Source: Phocoenobacter atlanticus (GTDB lineage: Bacteria > Pseudomonadota > Gammaproteobacteria > Enterobacterales > Pasteurellaceae). Taken from it: a DNA stretch of 64,000 nt. Positions within the stretch are counted from its first letter, which is position 1, and every line of letters starts with the position of its first letter. Both the position numbers and the translations under genes were made by a program. Location of the stretch: assembly GCF_030764225.1 (NCBI RefSeq), contig NZ_JASAXH010000002.1. The stretch is one strand, 5' to 3'. This document shows, in pieces, positions 24,845 to 33,502 of the stretch. The notes beneath the pieces were generated by a model. The model saw only the letters and a program-made list of their open reading frames with translations. It was not told where the DNA came from and searched no databases.

Positions 24845-27517
24845 ATGAGCGAATTAGCCAAAGATACTATTCCAATCAGTATTGAAGAAGAATTAAAAAC
24901 CTCTTACCTTGACTATGCAATGTCAGTCATTGTCGGACGTGCATTACCCGATGTGCGAGATGGTTTAAAACCCGTACACCGTCGAGTATTATTTTCGATG
25001 GATCAAAGTGGAAATACATCAAATAAATCTTATGTAAAATCAGCCCGTGTGGTCGGGGATGTAATCGGTAAATATCACCCTCATGGTGACACTGCTGTTT
25101 ACGACACCATTGTACGTATGGCTCAGCCATTCTCATTACGCTATATGTTAGTGGACGGACAAGGTAACTTTGGTTCGATTGATGGCGACTCGCCTGCTGC
25201 AATGCGTTATACCGAAGTACGTATGCAGAAAATCACCCAACAATTATTAACGGATTTAGATAAAGAAACCGTGGATTTCTCGCCTAACTATGATGGCAAA
25301 GAGATGATCCCTGACGTTCTTCCAACCAAAATCCCTGCATTGTTAGTCAACGGTTCATCGGGTATTGCGGTCGGTATGGCAACCAATATTCCGCCACACA
25401 ACTTAAATGAAGTGTTAGACGGCTGTTTAGCTTATATGGATAATGAAGAAATTACCATTGATGAGCTAATGCAACATATTCCAGGTCCTGACTTCCCAAC
25501 AGCGGCGATTATCAATGGTCGCAAAGGGATCGAAGACGCTTACCGCACAGGCCGTGGTAAAGTTTACGTTAGAGCAAAAGCCGAAGTAGAAACCAATGCC
25601 AAAGGGCGTGAAATTATTGCGGTCACTGAATTACCTTATCAAGTAAACAAAGCCCGTTTAATTGAAAAAATTGCCGAATTAGTGCGTGATAAAAGGTTAG
25701 AAGGTATTAGTGGCGTCACGGATTTATCCAATAAAGACGGATTACGTGTTGAAATTGACGTAAAACGTGATTCTGTGGGCGAAATCGTATTAAACAACCT
25801 TTACGCTTTAACTCAAATGCAAGTCACATTTGGGATCAATATGGTTGCCCTTGATCACGGTCAGCCAAAATTATTTAACTTAAAACAAATTATTGAAGCC
25901 TTTGTTAAACATCGCCGTGAAGTGGTCACTCGTCGTACTATTTTTGAATTGCGTAAAGCACGTAGTAGAGCCCATATATTAGAAGGTTTGGCGATCGCAT
26001 TGGCAAATATTGAACCTGTGATCGAACTAATCAGAGCGTCAAAAAGCAAAGCAGAAGCACAAGAAGCATTACTTTCTCGTTCGTGGGAATTAGGTAATGT
26101 AGCAGGAATGTTAGAGGCTGCAGGTGTTGATGCTTCTCGTCCTGAAGACTTACCAGAAGAATTTGGGGTGCGTGAAGGACAATACTATTTATCAGATACC
26201 CAAGCTCAAGCAATCTTAGAGCTTCAACTACACCGTTTAACAGGTTTAGAACATAATAAAATTGTTGATGAATATAGAGCTATTTTAGTTGAAATTGGTG
26301 AGTTATTATATATTTTAAATAGCCCAGAGCGTTTAATGGAAGTGATCCGTGAAGAATTAGAAGCGGTTAAAGAGCAATTTGGTGATGAACGCCGTACAGA
26401 AATTACCGCAAGTACAGCGGATATTAATTTAGAAGATTTAATTACGCCAGAAGATGTAGTTGTTACCCTTTCTCATACGGGTTATGTGAAATATCAACCG
26501 CTTTCAGACTACGAAGCACAACGTCGTGGTGGTAAAGGTAAATCTGCAACCAAAACCAAAGATGATGACTTCGTAGAACGTCTGTTAGTTGCAAATACCC
26601 ACGATACGATTTTATGTTTCTCAAGTCGTGGACGTTTATATCAATTAAAAGTGTATCAATTACCACAAGCAAGTCGTGGTGCAAGAGGTACACCTATTGT
26701 AAATATCTTACCATTAGATAAAGAACAAAATGAGCGTATCACAGCGATCTTACCAATCCAAAACGGCGACTTCTCTGCGGAGAAATTCGTAGTGATGGCA
26801 ACCGCAAGCGGCACAGTGAAAAAAGTCACCCTTGATGCGTTTAGTAAAGTCCGTTCAAACGGTTTAATTGCCTTAAACTTACGTGAAGGTGACGAGCTAA
26901 TCGGTGTGGATATTACCGAAGGCGACAGCGAAATTATGTTGTTCTCAGCACAAGGTAAAGTGGTTCGCTTTGCAGAAACTGCCGTGCGTGCAATGGGACG
27001 TACTGCAACAGGTGTTCGTGGTATGAAGCTGGCATTATCTAATATAGAATTACCAGAGGACGATAATGAAACAGATGTTGAAGATGAAACATCAACGGTT
27101 GATTTAAAAGCAGATAAGATTGTTTCTTTAGTGATACCAAAAGAAGAAGGTGATATTTTAACTATCACTGAAAATGGTTATGGTAAACGTACTGTCTTAA
27201 CAGAATATCCAATTAAATCACGTAATACTAAAGGTGTGTTATCCATTAAAGTAAATGAACGTAATGGTAAAGTGGTTTCTGCTGTTCAAGTAGAAGAAAC
27301 CGATCAAATTATGTTGATTACTGATGCGGGTACACTGGTTCGTACACGTGTTCACGAAGTCAGTCTTGTGGGACGTAATACGCAAGGAGTTCGTATTATT
27401 CGAACTACAACCGATGAACGAGTAGTTGGACTAGAAAAAGTTTGTGAAATTGAAGAAGATGAAGTGGATACGGTTGAAGCAACAGAAGTTGAAATAACAG
27501 AAACTACACAAGAGTAA
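24845..27517 (+). CDS. gyrA: DNA gyrase subunit A
   Basis: Breakage-reunion subunit of gyrase. The catalytic Tyr is at 122 (AAMRYTEVRM). The quinolone-resistance region reads HPHGDTAVYDTIVRM, with Thr at position 83 where E. coli has Ser and Asp at 87. The C-terminal beta-pinwheel contains the GyrA box-like QRRGGKGKSA near residue 560. The acidic tail is EEDEVDTVEATEVE. 890 aa. Codon use changes noticeably across the C-terminal third, a common feature of long genes and not clear evidence of transfer. Monocistronic, divergent from glpR. Confidence 0.97.
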   Translation: MSELAKDTIPISIEEELKTSYLDYAMSVIVGRALPDVRDGLKPVHRRVLFSMDQSGNTSNKSYVKSARVVGDVIGKYHPHGDTAVYDTIVRMAQPFSLRYMLVDGQGNFGSIDGDSPAAMRYTEVRMQKITQQLLTDLDKETVDFSPNYDGKEMIPDVLPTKIPALLVNGSSGIAVGMATNIPPHNLNEVLDGCLAYMDNEEITIDELMQHIPGPDFPTAAIINGRKGIEDAYRTGRGKVYVRAKAEVETNAKGREIIAVTELPYQVNKARLIEKIAELVRDKRLEGISGVTDLSNKDGLRVEIDVKRDSVGEIVLNNLYALTQMQVTFGINMVALDHGQPKLFNLKQIIEAFVKHRREVVTRRTIFELRKARSRAHILEGLAIALANIEPVIELIRASKSKAEAQEALLSRSWELGNVAGMLEAAGVDASRPEDLPEEFGVREGQYYLSDTQAQAILELQLHRLTGLEHNKIVDEYRAILVEIGELLYILNSPERLMEVIREELEAVKEQFGDERRTEITASTADINLEDLITPEDVVVTLSHTGYVKYQPLSDYEAQRRGGKGKSATKTKDDDFVERLLVANTHDTILCFSSRGRLYQLKVYQLPQASRGARGTPIVNILPLDKEQNERITAILPIQNGDFSAEKFVVMATASGTVKKVTLDAFSKVRSNGLIALNLREGDELIGVDITEGDSEIMLFSAQGKVVRFAETAVRAMGRTATGVRGMKLALSNIELPEDDNETDVEDETSTVDLKADKIVSLVIPKEEGDILTITENGYGKRTVLTEYPIKSRNTKGVLSIKVNERNGKVVSAVQVEETDQIMLITDAGTLVRTRVHEVSLVGRNTQGVRIIRTTTDERVVGLEKVCEIEEDEVDTVEATEVEITETTQE

Positions 27518-27532
27518 TTTAAATTTATGTAG

Positions 27533-27570
27533 GGGCGTGATTAGCAAACTTTGTTTGCGTATATCCGCCC
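27533..27570. repeat. REP-like palindromic element
   Basis: GGGCG at 27533 and CGCCC at 27566 enclose GCAAAC-ttt-GTTTGC. It resembles the short GTAGGGGCG-type palindromes scattered in many gamma-proteobacterial genomes. It follows gyrA and has no T tract. Confidence 0.55.
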
Positions 27571-27778
27571 GTTGCTCGATATAAAATTTCTCACGAAATA
27601 TGATTAAATCACAGTCGGTTGAATTTTATAAAAAGGAAATATTTATTGTATGATGTGTGTATTTTTAGGACTATAATACGATTCATTTTTTACTAATGAG
27701 TAAATGTTACACCGTCTTTTGACAAATTACAGTTTTTGCTTTTATAATGTTGTAACTACATATTGTAAATAATTATTT

Positions 27779-28525
27779 ATGCGAACAGTTTGGAAGCAGG
27801 ATTTTCCTGATACTATTATTGATAGAGCCTTAAAAGATGCTACTACTCACCCTTTATATCTAAAAGCCAAAAATGGTGATGTAAAAAGTGGTTATTTTCT
27901 TGCAAGAGATTTAGTTACACAACGAGCGATTCAACAGTTGAATCAACTAGTTATAGATAAAAAGAAAACTGTAATTGTACCAGTACACGCCCTTGAAACT
28001 ATTAGTATAAATATGATCCCTTTAGCTATATCGCAGGTATTATCTGCACATTTAGGTATCCCTATTTGTACTGATATTGTTCAATCAACAAAAGTATCAA
28101 GGACGTCTAAAGATGGTTGGTATCGAGTTGCTAATAGCCCTAGGTTTAAAGGTGATTTTCCAGCGGGTTATCACGCAATTATTTTAGATGATACACAAAC
28201 ACAAGGTGGAACACTTGCTGCTTTAAAAGGATTTATTGAATATCAAGGTGGTGAAGTTATTGCAAGTTATGCTTTAACAGGAAAGCAATATTCAAAACAA
28301 TTACGACTTTCAACAAACACATTAAAAACATTAAGAGAAAATTATGGCACACTTGAAGAATGGTTTATCGAACAAAAAGGCTACAGTTTTGCCTGTCTCA
28401 CAGAATGGGAAGCCCGTTTTATTCTCAACAGTAGAAGGACACCTGACGCAGTTAGAAATATCTTATTTGAGAAAGAGCTTAAAGGACGGATTGAAAGAAA
28501 TCCAAAACTTGAAGAATTAACTTAA
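27779..28525 (+). CDS. Phosphoribosyltransferase-domain protein of unknown role
   Basis: The PRPP-binding loop AIILDDTQTQGGTLAALKGF near residue 144 marks a type I PRTase fold; VIVPVHALETISINMIP near 64 would be the PPi loop region, and a central VQSTKVSRTSKDGW forms the flexible hood. The C-terminal about 80 residues (YGTLEEWFIEQKGYSFACLT, EWEARFILN) are not typical of purine or pyrimidine salvage enzymes. I do not recognise a specific family name. 248 aa. It stands alone between two palindromic repeat elements, with no ribosome binding site stronger than weak; similar isolated PRTases occur on mobile elements, which is suggestive only. Confidence 0.6.
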   Translation: MRTVWKQDFPDTIIDRALKDATTHPLYLKAKNGDVKSGYFLARDLVTQRAIQQLNQLVIDKKKTVIVPVHALETISINMIPLAISQVLSAHLGIPICTDIVQSTKVSRTSKDGWYRVANSPRFKGDFPAGYHAIILDDTQTQGGTLAALKGFIEYQGGEVIASYALTGKQYSKQLRLSTNTLKTLRENYGTLEEWFIEQKGYSFACLTEWEARFILNSRRTPDAVRNILFEKELKGRIERNPKLEELT

Positions 28526-28565
28526 TTTATGAAACTGTGTTTTACTGTGTAAGTCCTAAGAAGAG

Positions 28566-28631
28566 GGCATACCTTGTTTCTACAAATATATTAAAATCAC
28601 CTAAAATGTAGCGTCAAGGTATGCCTTGACG
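28566..28631. repeat. Palindromic element with two competing hairpins
   Basis: GGCATACCTTG (28566-28576) pairs with CAAGGTATGCC (28615-28625), but the same right arm lies inside a second perfect hairpin, CGTCAAGG-TATG-CCTTGACG (28612-28631). The two structures exclude each other. It lies upstream of lpxB. Confidence 0.6.
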
Positions 28632-28716
28632 AGTTTCCATATTTCAATATGGTAAATTTTATTCAAAATCTTACCGCTTGATTTCTTTTTAATTCTTTAA
28701 AAGGCAAATAAATAAA

Positions 28717-29871
28717 ATGAATACACAAAATCCAACCATTGCCCTTGTCGCTGGCGAAATTTCTGGTGATATTTTAGGGGCGGGGTTAATCAATGCGTTG
28801 CGTTTACATTATCCGAACGCAAAATTTATCGGCGTTGCAGGTGAGAAAATGCAACAAGCTGGCTGTGAAACCTTATTCGATATGCAAGAACTTTCTGTGA
28901 TGGGGTTAACAGAAGTGATTAAACACTTACCACGTTTATTAAAACGTCGTAAGCAAGTGATTAACACTATGTTGGAACTTAAACCTGATATTTTTATCGG
29001 CATTGATGCCCCTGATTTTAATTTATATGTGGAAAATAAATTAAAGCAACAAGGCATTAAAACCGTGCATTATGTCAGCCCTTCAGTTTGGGCGTGGCGA
29101 CAAGGTCGAGTGCATAAAATTGCCAAAGCAACCAATCTTGTTTTAGCCTTATTGCCTTTTGAAAAAGCCTTTTATGATCGTTTTAACGTGCCTTGTAAAT
29201 TTATAGGACACACAATGGCGGACGCTATTCCATTAAAGCCCAATCGCAATGAAGCCTGTGAAAAATTAGAACTTAATGAAAAAGGGCGTTATATGGCGAT
29301 TTTGGTAGGTAGCCGTTGCAGTGAAATTGAGTTTCTAGCTGAACCATTTTTAAAAACTGCTCAAATACTTAAAGAAAAACACCCTGATTTACAGTTTTTA
29401 GTTCCCCTTGCGAATGAAAAAACACAGCGACTTTTTGAGCAAATCAAAAGCAAAGTTGCCCCTGAATTAGAACTTATTATTCTACAAGGAAAGGCTCGCC
29501 AAGCAATGATTTGTGCTGAAGTCACATTGTTGGCTTCAGGAACCGCTGCTTTGGAGGCAATGCTATGTAAATCACCAATGGTTGTCGGCTATAAAGTAAA
29601 AGCACTTACTTACAGTATTGCTAAAAAGTTAGTAAAAACAGAGTATTATTCTTTACCTAATTTACTTGCAAATGCACCGCTTGTACCTGAACTTATTCAA
29701 GAGGAATGTAATCCTGAAAATTTAGTTTGGCACTTGAATAATTATTTACTTCAAGATCCAGAAAGTTTGAAAGAGAAAAATGAATTAAAACAAATTTTCA
29801 CTCAGATCCATAAAGAAATCCAATGTGATGCAGATATGCAAGCCGCATTTGCAGTGATGGAATTGCTTTGA
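28717..29871 (+). CDS. lpxB: Lipid-A-disaccharide synthase
   Basis: Transfers UDP-2,3-diacylglucosamine onto lipid X in lipid A synthesis at the inner membrane. VAGEISGDILGAGLI at the N-terminus, SVMGLTEVIKHLPRLLKRR near residue 62, SPSVWAWRQGRVHKIA near 122 and GSRCSEIEFLAEPFL near 198 are LpxB motifs. 384 aa, usual length. Unlike in E. coli, lpxA and fabZ are not adjacent. Confidence 0.95.
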   Translation: MNTQNPTIALVAGEISGDILGAGLINALRLHYPNAKFIGVAGEKMQQAGCETLFDMQELSVMGLTEVIKHLPRLLKRRKQVINTMLELKPDIFIGIDAPDFNLYVENKLKQQGIKTVHYVSPSVWAWRQGRVHKIAKATNLVLALLPFEKAFYDRFNVPCKFIGHTMADAIPLKPNRNEACEKLELNEKGRYMAILVGSRCSEIEFLAEPFLKTAQILKEKHPDLQFLVPLANEKTQRLFEQIKSKVAPELELIILQGKARQAMICAEVTLLASGTAALEAMLCKSPMVVGYKVKALTYSIAKKLVKTEYYSLPNLLANAPLVPELIQEECNPENLVWHLNNYLLQDPESLKEKNELKQIFTQIHKEIQCDADMQAAFAVMELL

Positions 29872-29903
29872 TGCTTTAGAAACCTAACCTAGATCAAATT
29901 TTT

Positions 29904-29919
29904 TGTGATCTTGTTCACT
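29904..29919. promoter_or_regulatory. Probable CRP site upstream of eno
   Basis: TGTGATCTTGTTCACT matches TGTGA-N6-TCACA in nine of ten positions and has the T-rich flanks seen in good CRP sites. It lies 85 bp before eno. Confidence 0.55.
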
Positions 29920-30003
29920 TTTTTACAAGACAAAAAAGCAAAATAGTTTTACTATATACAGTATTATTTTTTTATTAACTTTTATTTAGAGGAAATACAA
30001 ACA

Positions 30004-31305
30004 ATGGCAAAAATTGTTAAAGTAATCGGTCGTGAAATCATCGACTCTCGTGGTAACCCAACGGTTGAAGCTGAAGTGCATTTAGAAGGTGGCTTCGTAG
30101 GTTTAGCAGCGGCTCCATCTGGTGCATCAACTGGTTCTCGTGAAGCATTAGAATTACGTGATGGCGACAAAACTCGTTTCTTAGGTAAAGGTGTTTTAAA
30201 AGCAGTTGAAGCTGTAAATGGTCCTATCGCAGAAGCAGTTGTGGGTAAAGATGCATCAGCTCAAGCTGAAATCGACCAAATTATGATTGATTTAGACGGT
30301 ACTGAAAACAAATCTAAATTCGGTGCAAACGCAATCTTAGCGGTTTCATTAGCAAACGCAAAAGCAGCCGCCGCATCAAAAGGGTTACCTTTATATGCTC
30401 ACATTGCTGAATTAAACGGTACAGCAGGTCAATACTCTATGCCATTACCAATGATGAACATCATCAACGGTGGTGAGCACGCAGATAACAATGTTGATAT
30501 CCAAGAATTTATGATTCAACCAGTGGGTGCGAAAACATTAAAAGAAGCATTACGTATCGGTGCTGAAGTATTCCACAACTTAGCGAAAGTATTAAAATCA
30601 AAAGGTTTAAATACCGCTGTGGGTGACGAAGGTGGTTTTGCACCTAATCTTGCATCAAACGCTGACGCATTAGCTTGTATCAAAGAAGCGGTTGAAAAAG
30701 CAGGTTATGTTTTAGGTAAAGACGTTACTTTAGCGATGGACTGTGCATCATCTGAGTTCTACAACAAAGAAACAGGTATGTATGAAATGAAAGGTGAAGG
30801 TAAATCATTCACTTCTCAAGAGTTCACTCACTACTTAGAAAAATTATGTAATGAATACCCAATCGTTTCAATCGAAGACGGTCAAGACGAGTCTGACTGG
30901 GACGGTTTTGCATACCAAACTAAAGTATTAGGCGATAAAATCCAACTTGTGGGGGACGATTTATTCGTAACGAATACTAAGATCTTAAAAGAAGGTATTG
31001 ATAAAGGTATCGCTAACTCAATCTTAATCAAATTCAACCAAATCGGTTCATTAACTGAAACGTTAGCAGCAATCAAAATGGCGAAAGATGCTGGATTCAC
31101 AGCAGTTATTTCACACCGTTCTGGCGAAACAGAAGATGCAACTATTGCTGACTTAGCAGTTGGTACAGCAGCAGGTCAAATCAAAACGGGTTCAATGAGC
31201 CGCAGCGACCGTGTTGCTAAATACAACCAATTAATCCGTATCGAAGAAGCATTAGGTGAAAAAGCACCTTTCTTAGGTTTAAAAGCGGTTAAAGGTCAAG
31301 CGTAA
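30004..31305 (+). CDS. eno: Enolase
   Basis: Glycolytic 2-phosphoglycerate dehydratase and RNA degradosome component. SGASTGSREALELRDGD near residue 40, GDEGGFAPNL near 204 (catalytic Glu), GDDLFVTN near 315 and SHRSGETEDATIADLAVG near 368. 433 aa. Very strong codon bias for high expression. AGAGGAAA about 12 nt before the ATG. It is not linked to pyrG as in E. coli. Confidence 0.98.
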   Translation: MAKIVKVIGREIIDSRGNPTVEAEVHLEGGFVGLAAAPSGASTGSREALELRDGDKTRFLGKGVLKAVEAVNGPIAEAVVGKDASAQAEIDQIMIDLDGTENKSKFGANAILAVSLANAKAAAASKGLPLYAHIAELNGTAGQYSMPLPMMNIINGGEHADNNVDIQEFMIQPVGAKTLKEALRIGAEVFHNLAKVLKSKGLNTAVGDEGGFAPNLASNADALACIKEAVEKAGYVLGKDVTLAMDCASSEFYNKETGMYEMKGEGKSFTSQEFTHYLEKLCNEYPIVSIEDGQDESDWDGFAYQTKVLGDKIQLVGDDLFVTNTKILKEGIDKGIANSILIKFNQIGSLTETLAAIKMAKDAGFTAVISHRSGETEDATIADLAVGTAAGQIKTGSMSRSDRVAKYNQLIRIEEALGEKAPFLGLKAVKGQA

Positions 31306-31326
31306 TTTAATAGTTAATCCATAATA

Positions 31327-31360
31327 AAAATACCACTAAGTTTAAACTTGGTGGTATTTT
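31327..31360 (+). terminator. Terminator of eno
   Basis: A 34-bp near-perfect palindrome (AAAATACCACTAAGTTT and its complement with one G-U) followed by T-rich sequence. Confidence 0.88.
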
Positions 31361-31391
31361 TTTATGTGTTCTAGGGCTGAATTTTAATTAT

Positions 31392-32201
31392 TTAGACGTT
31401 TATAAAAGGGTATAAAATTGCCATAAAAGTTGCGATTGTCCAAGCGGTCATATTTTTAATATTTTTTCCTAATAATAGCCAACCCAACATAGCTAAAATG
31501 CAAAATTGTATAATAAAGTAACCGCTTACTGTTACATAATTAATGAGTTGTTGTGGTAAAAGATAAAGCACAAAGGCTGTCCAAATATAATTTAATACCG
31601 CAACCATAAGTGCAAGTTTAACTAATATTTTTAAAAATGCTTCTAAACGGCTTTCTGCCAGAACTAAAAACCAACCTGCAAGTAATATTCCTAATAAAAT
31701 TTGAGCAAAATTATTTGCCCTTAACCAGTTAAATAATGAAGGTAACTCAAACCAATAAATTGCAAAATATTGGATAAATCCTACCGCTATAATACCAAGG
31801 GCACAATAAATCATCGTGTTATAAACACTTTCCTCTTTAGGTTTTGGTAGTCGCCAATATATGATAGATAAGAATACGGCAGCCAAATTACTAATAATTG
31901 CAGGGGAGTGTTTTGGGGTAAATATAACGGAATATAAAAAATTCCCTATACTGAAAATGACAAGCAACGTTAAGACAAAAGTAAAACGTTTTCTTTGACC
32001 ATTACAAATTTCACCTTTCCACAATACAATAAAACTGATTAAACCTAATGTAAAAAAGGAAAGTAAATAAGGCGAGATAAAAATGCTATTTCTTGGCGCA
32101 GAATAAAAATTTAATGCCATTTCAATAAAAAGCATTAACACTAATGGTAGTGATGCGTGAATAGCGATTTCTTGTTTAGATTTTGAACTGTGATTATGCA
32201 T
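31392..32201 (-). CDS. Integral membrane protein of unknown function
   Basis: 269 residues with eight or nine hydrophobic segments and no soluble domain; starts MHNHSSKSKQEIAIHASLPL. I recognise no family motif. WRLPKPKEES near residue 120 is the longest polar loop. The frame is open to 32270, but the ATG at 32201 is preferred because the longer form would run into the divergent gloA promoter region. Convergent with eno. It may be a transporter or a sensor component; nothing in the sequence decides this. Confidence 0.6.
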   Translation of the reverse strand: MHNHSSKSKQEIAIHASLPLVLMLFIEMALNFYSAPRNSIFISPYLLSFFTLGLISFIVLWKGEICNGQRKRFTFVLTLLVIFSIGNFLYSVIFTPKHSPAIISNLAAVFLSIIYWRLPKPKEESVYNTMIYCALGIIAVGFIQYFAIYWFELPSLFNWLRANNFAQILLGILLAGWFLVLAESRLEAFLKILVKLALMVAVLNYIWTAFVLYLLPQQLINYVTVSGYFIIQFCILAMLGWLLLGKNIKNMTAWTIATFMAILYPFINV

Positions 32202-32282
32202 AATAAATAAATTTAGCGATGATTTTAAAGGGGTATTATGCCATAATGTGAGCACTTTGTAATAACCCAATTAGGAGTTTTA

Positions 32283-32693
32283 ATGCGAATTTTACATACA
32301 ATGTTTCGAGTAGGCGATTTAGAGCGTTCTCTTCACTTTTATACAAAAATTTTAGGAATGCGTTTACTCAGAATGAGTGAAAATAAAGAATACAAATATA
32401 CCCTTGCTTTTGTAGGTTATGAGGATGAAGACAAAGGAGCAGTTATTGAGTTAACCTATAACTGGGGAACAGAAAATTATGACTTAGGTACTGCTTATGG
32501 ACATATTGCTCTGGGAGTGGATGATATATATGCAACTTGTGAAGCGATAAAAAAAGCAGGGGGTAAAATTACTCGTGAAGCAGGTCCTGTGTTAGGTGGC
32601 AATACTATTATTGCATTTGCAGAAGATCCTGATGGTTATAAAATTGAATTTATTGAAAATAAAAGTGCCCAAAAAGGACTAGGTAATAGCTAA
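32283..32693 (+). CDS. gloA: Lactoylglutathione lyase (glyoxalase I)
   Basis: Converts the methylglyoxal-glutathione hemithioacetal to S-lactoylglutathione. Ni-binding ligands are visible: His5 (MRILHTMFRV), Glu near 56 (AVIELTYNWG), His near 74 (YGHIALGVDD) and Glu near 122 (YKIEFIE). 136 aa, one base longer in pattern than the E. coli 135-residue enzyme. gmhA follows after 10 bp, probably one operon. Confidence 0.96.
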   Translation: MRILHTMFRVGDLERSLHFYTKILGMRLLRMSENKEYKYTLAFVGYEDEDKGAVIELTYNWGTENYDLGTAYGHIALGVDDIYATCEAIKKAGGKITREAGPVLGGNTIIAFAEDPDGYKIEFIENKSAQKGLGNS

Positions 32694-32703
32694 GGAGCAA
32701 TCA

Positions 32704-33288
32704 ATGTATCAACAACAAATTTTAAGTGAATTACAAGAAGCCGCAGATGTTTTGAATAAATTTATGACTGATGAAAAAAATATTCAGTTAATTCAAGAGG
32801 CGGCATTATTAATTTCAAATAGCTTTAAACAAGGTGGTAAGGTACTATCTTGTGGAAACGGAGGTTCGCATTGTGATGCAATGCATTTCGCCGAAGAATT
32901 AACAGGGCGTTATCGTGAAAATCGTCCAAGTTACCCTGCAATCGCTATTTCTGACGTTAGTCATTTAAGTTGTGTAAGTAATGATTTTGGTTATGAATAT
33001 GTGTTCTCTCGTTATGTAGAGGGGGTAGGAAAAAAAGGAGATGTATTATTTGGGCTTTCCACTTCTGGAAATTCACAAAATATTATCAATGCAATGCAAA
33101 CTGCCAAAGCCAAAGGAATGAAAACCATTGCAATGACGGGTAAAGATGGTGGGAAAATGGCAGGAATTGCAGATATCGAAATTCGTGTTCCGCATTTTCG
33201 TTATGCTGATCGCACTCAAGAAATACATATTAAAGTTATTCATATTCTAATGATGTTAATTGAATTTGAAATGGCGAAAGACGTTTAA
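32704..33288 (+). CDS. gmhA: Phosphoheptose isomerase
   Basis: Converts sedoheptulose 7-phosphate to D-glycero-D-manno-heptose 7-phosphate, the first step of LPS core heptose synthesis. SIS-domain motifs: LSCGNGGSHCDAMHFAEELT near residue 50, GLSTSGNSQNIINAM near 118, and DRTQEIHIKVIHILMM near 170 with the catalytic Glu/His. 194 aa. Second gene after gloA; a strong terminator follows. Confidence 0.96.
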   Translation: MYQQQILSELQEAADVLNKFMTDEKNIQLIQEAALLISNSFKQGGKVLSCGNGGSHCDAMHFAEELTGRYRENRPSYPAIAISDVSHLSCVSNDFGYEYVFSRYVEGVGKKGDVLFGLSTSGNSQNIINAMQTAKAKGMKTIAMTGKDGGKMAGIADIEIRVPHFRYADRTQEIHIKVIHILMMLIEFEMAKDV

Positions 33289-33308
33289 TACCTCACTTAA
33301 AAATAGAG

Positions 33309-33347
33309 AATTGCAGCATAATTTAAATTATTTATTATGTTGCAATT
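33309..33347 (+). terminator. Terminator of gloA-gmhA
   Basis: 13-bp stem AATTGCAGCATAA / TTATGTTGCAATT with one G-U, 13-nt loop, and T-rich sequence after it. Confidence 0.8.
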
Positions 33348-33359
33348 TTTTATGGAAAA

Positions 33360-33390
33360 TTTGCAAATTTTTCTTTCAATCTAACCGCTT
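33360..33390 (-). repeat. Single uptake-signal-like site upstream of potA
   Basis: TTTGCAAA then ACCGCTT at the standard distance. The mirror position is occupied by the gmhA terminator. Confidence 0.65.
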
Positions 33391-33502
33391 TAACTATATT
33401 ATTAACCGCTTTTATTTTATACAAAAAAATGATAAAAAATTATTCAATTCATTTTTATTAATTATTACTCATTCTCGATATTTAGGAGGGAAACAACAGT
33501 AG

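Noticed and set aside
25082..25110. Acquired fluoroquinolone-resistance mutation in gyrA
   Set aside because: Thr83 is wild type in some sensitive species; the sequence alone does not show resistance.
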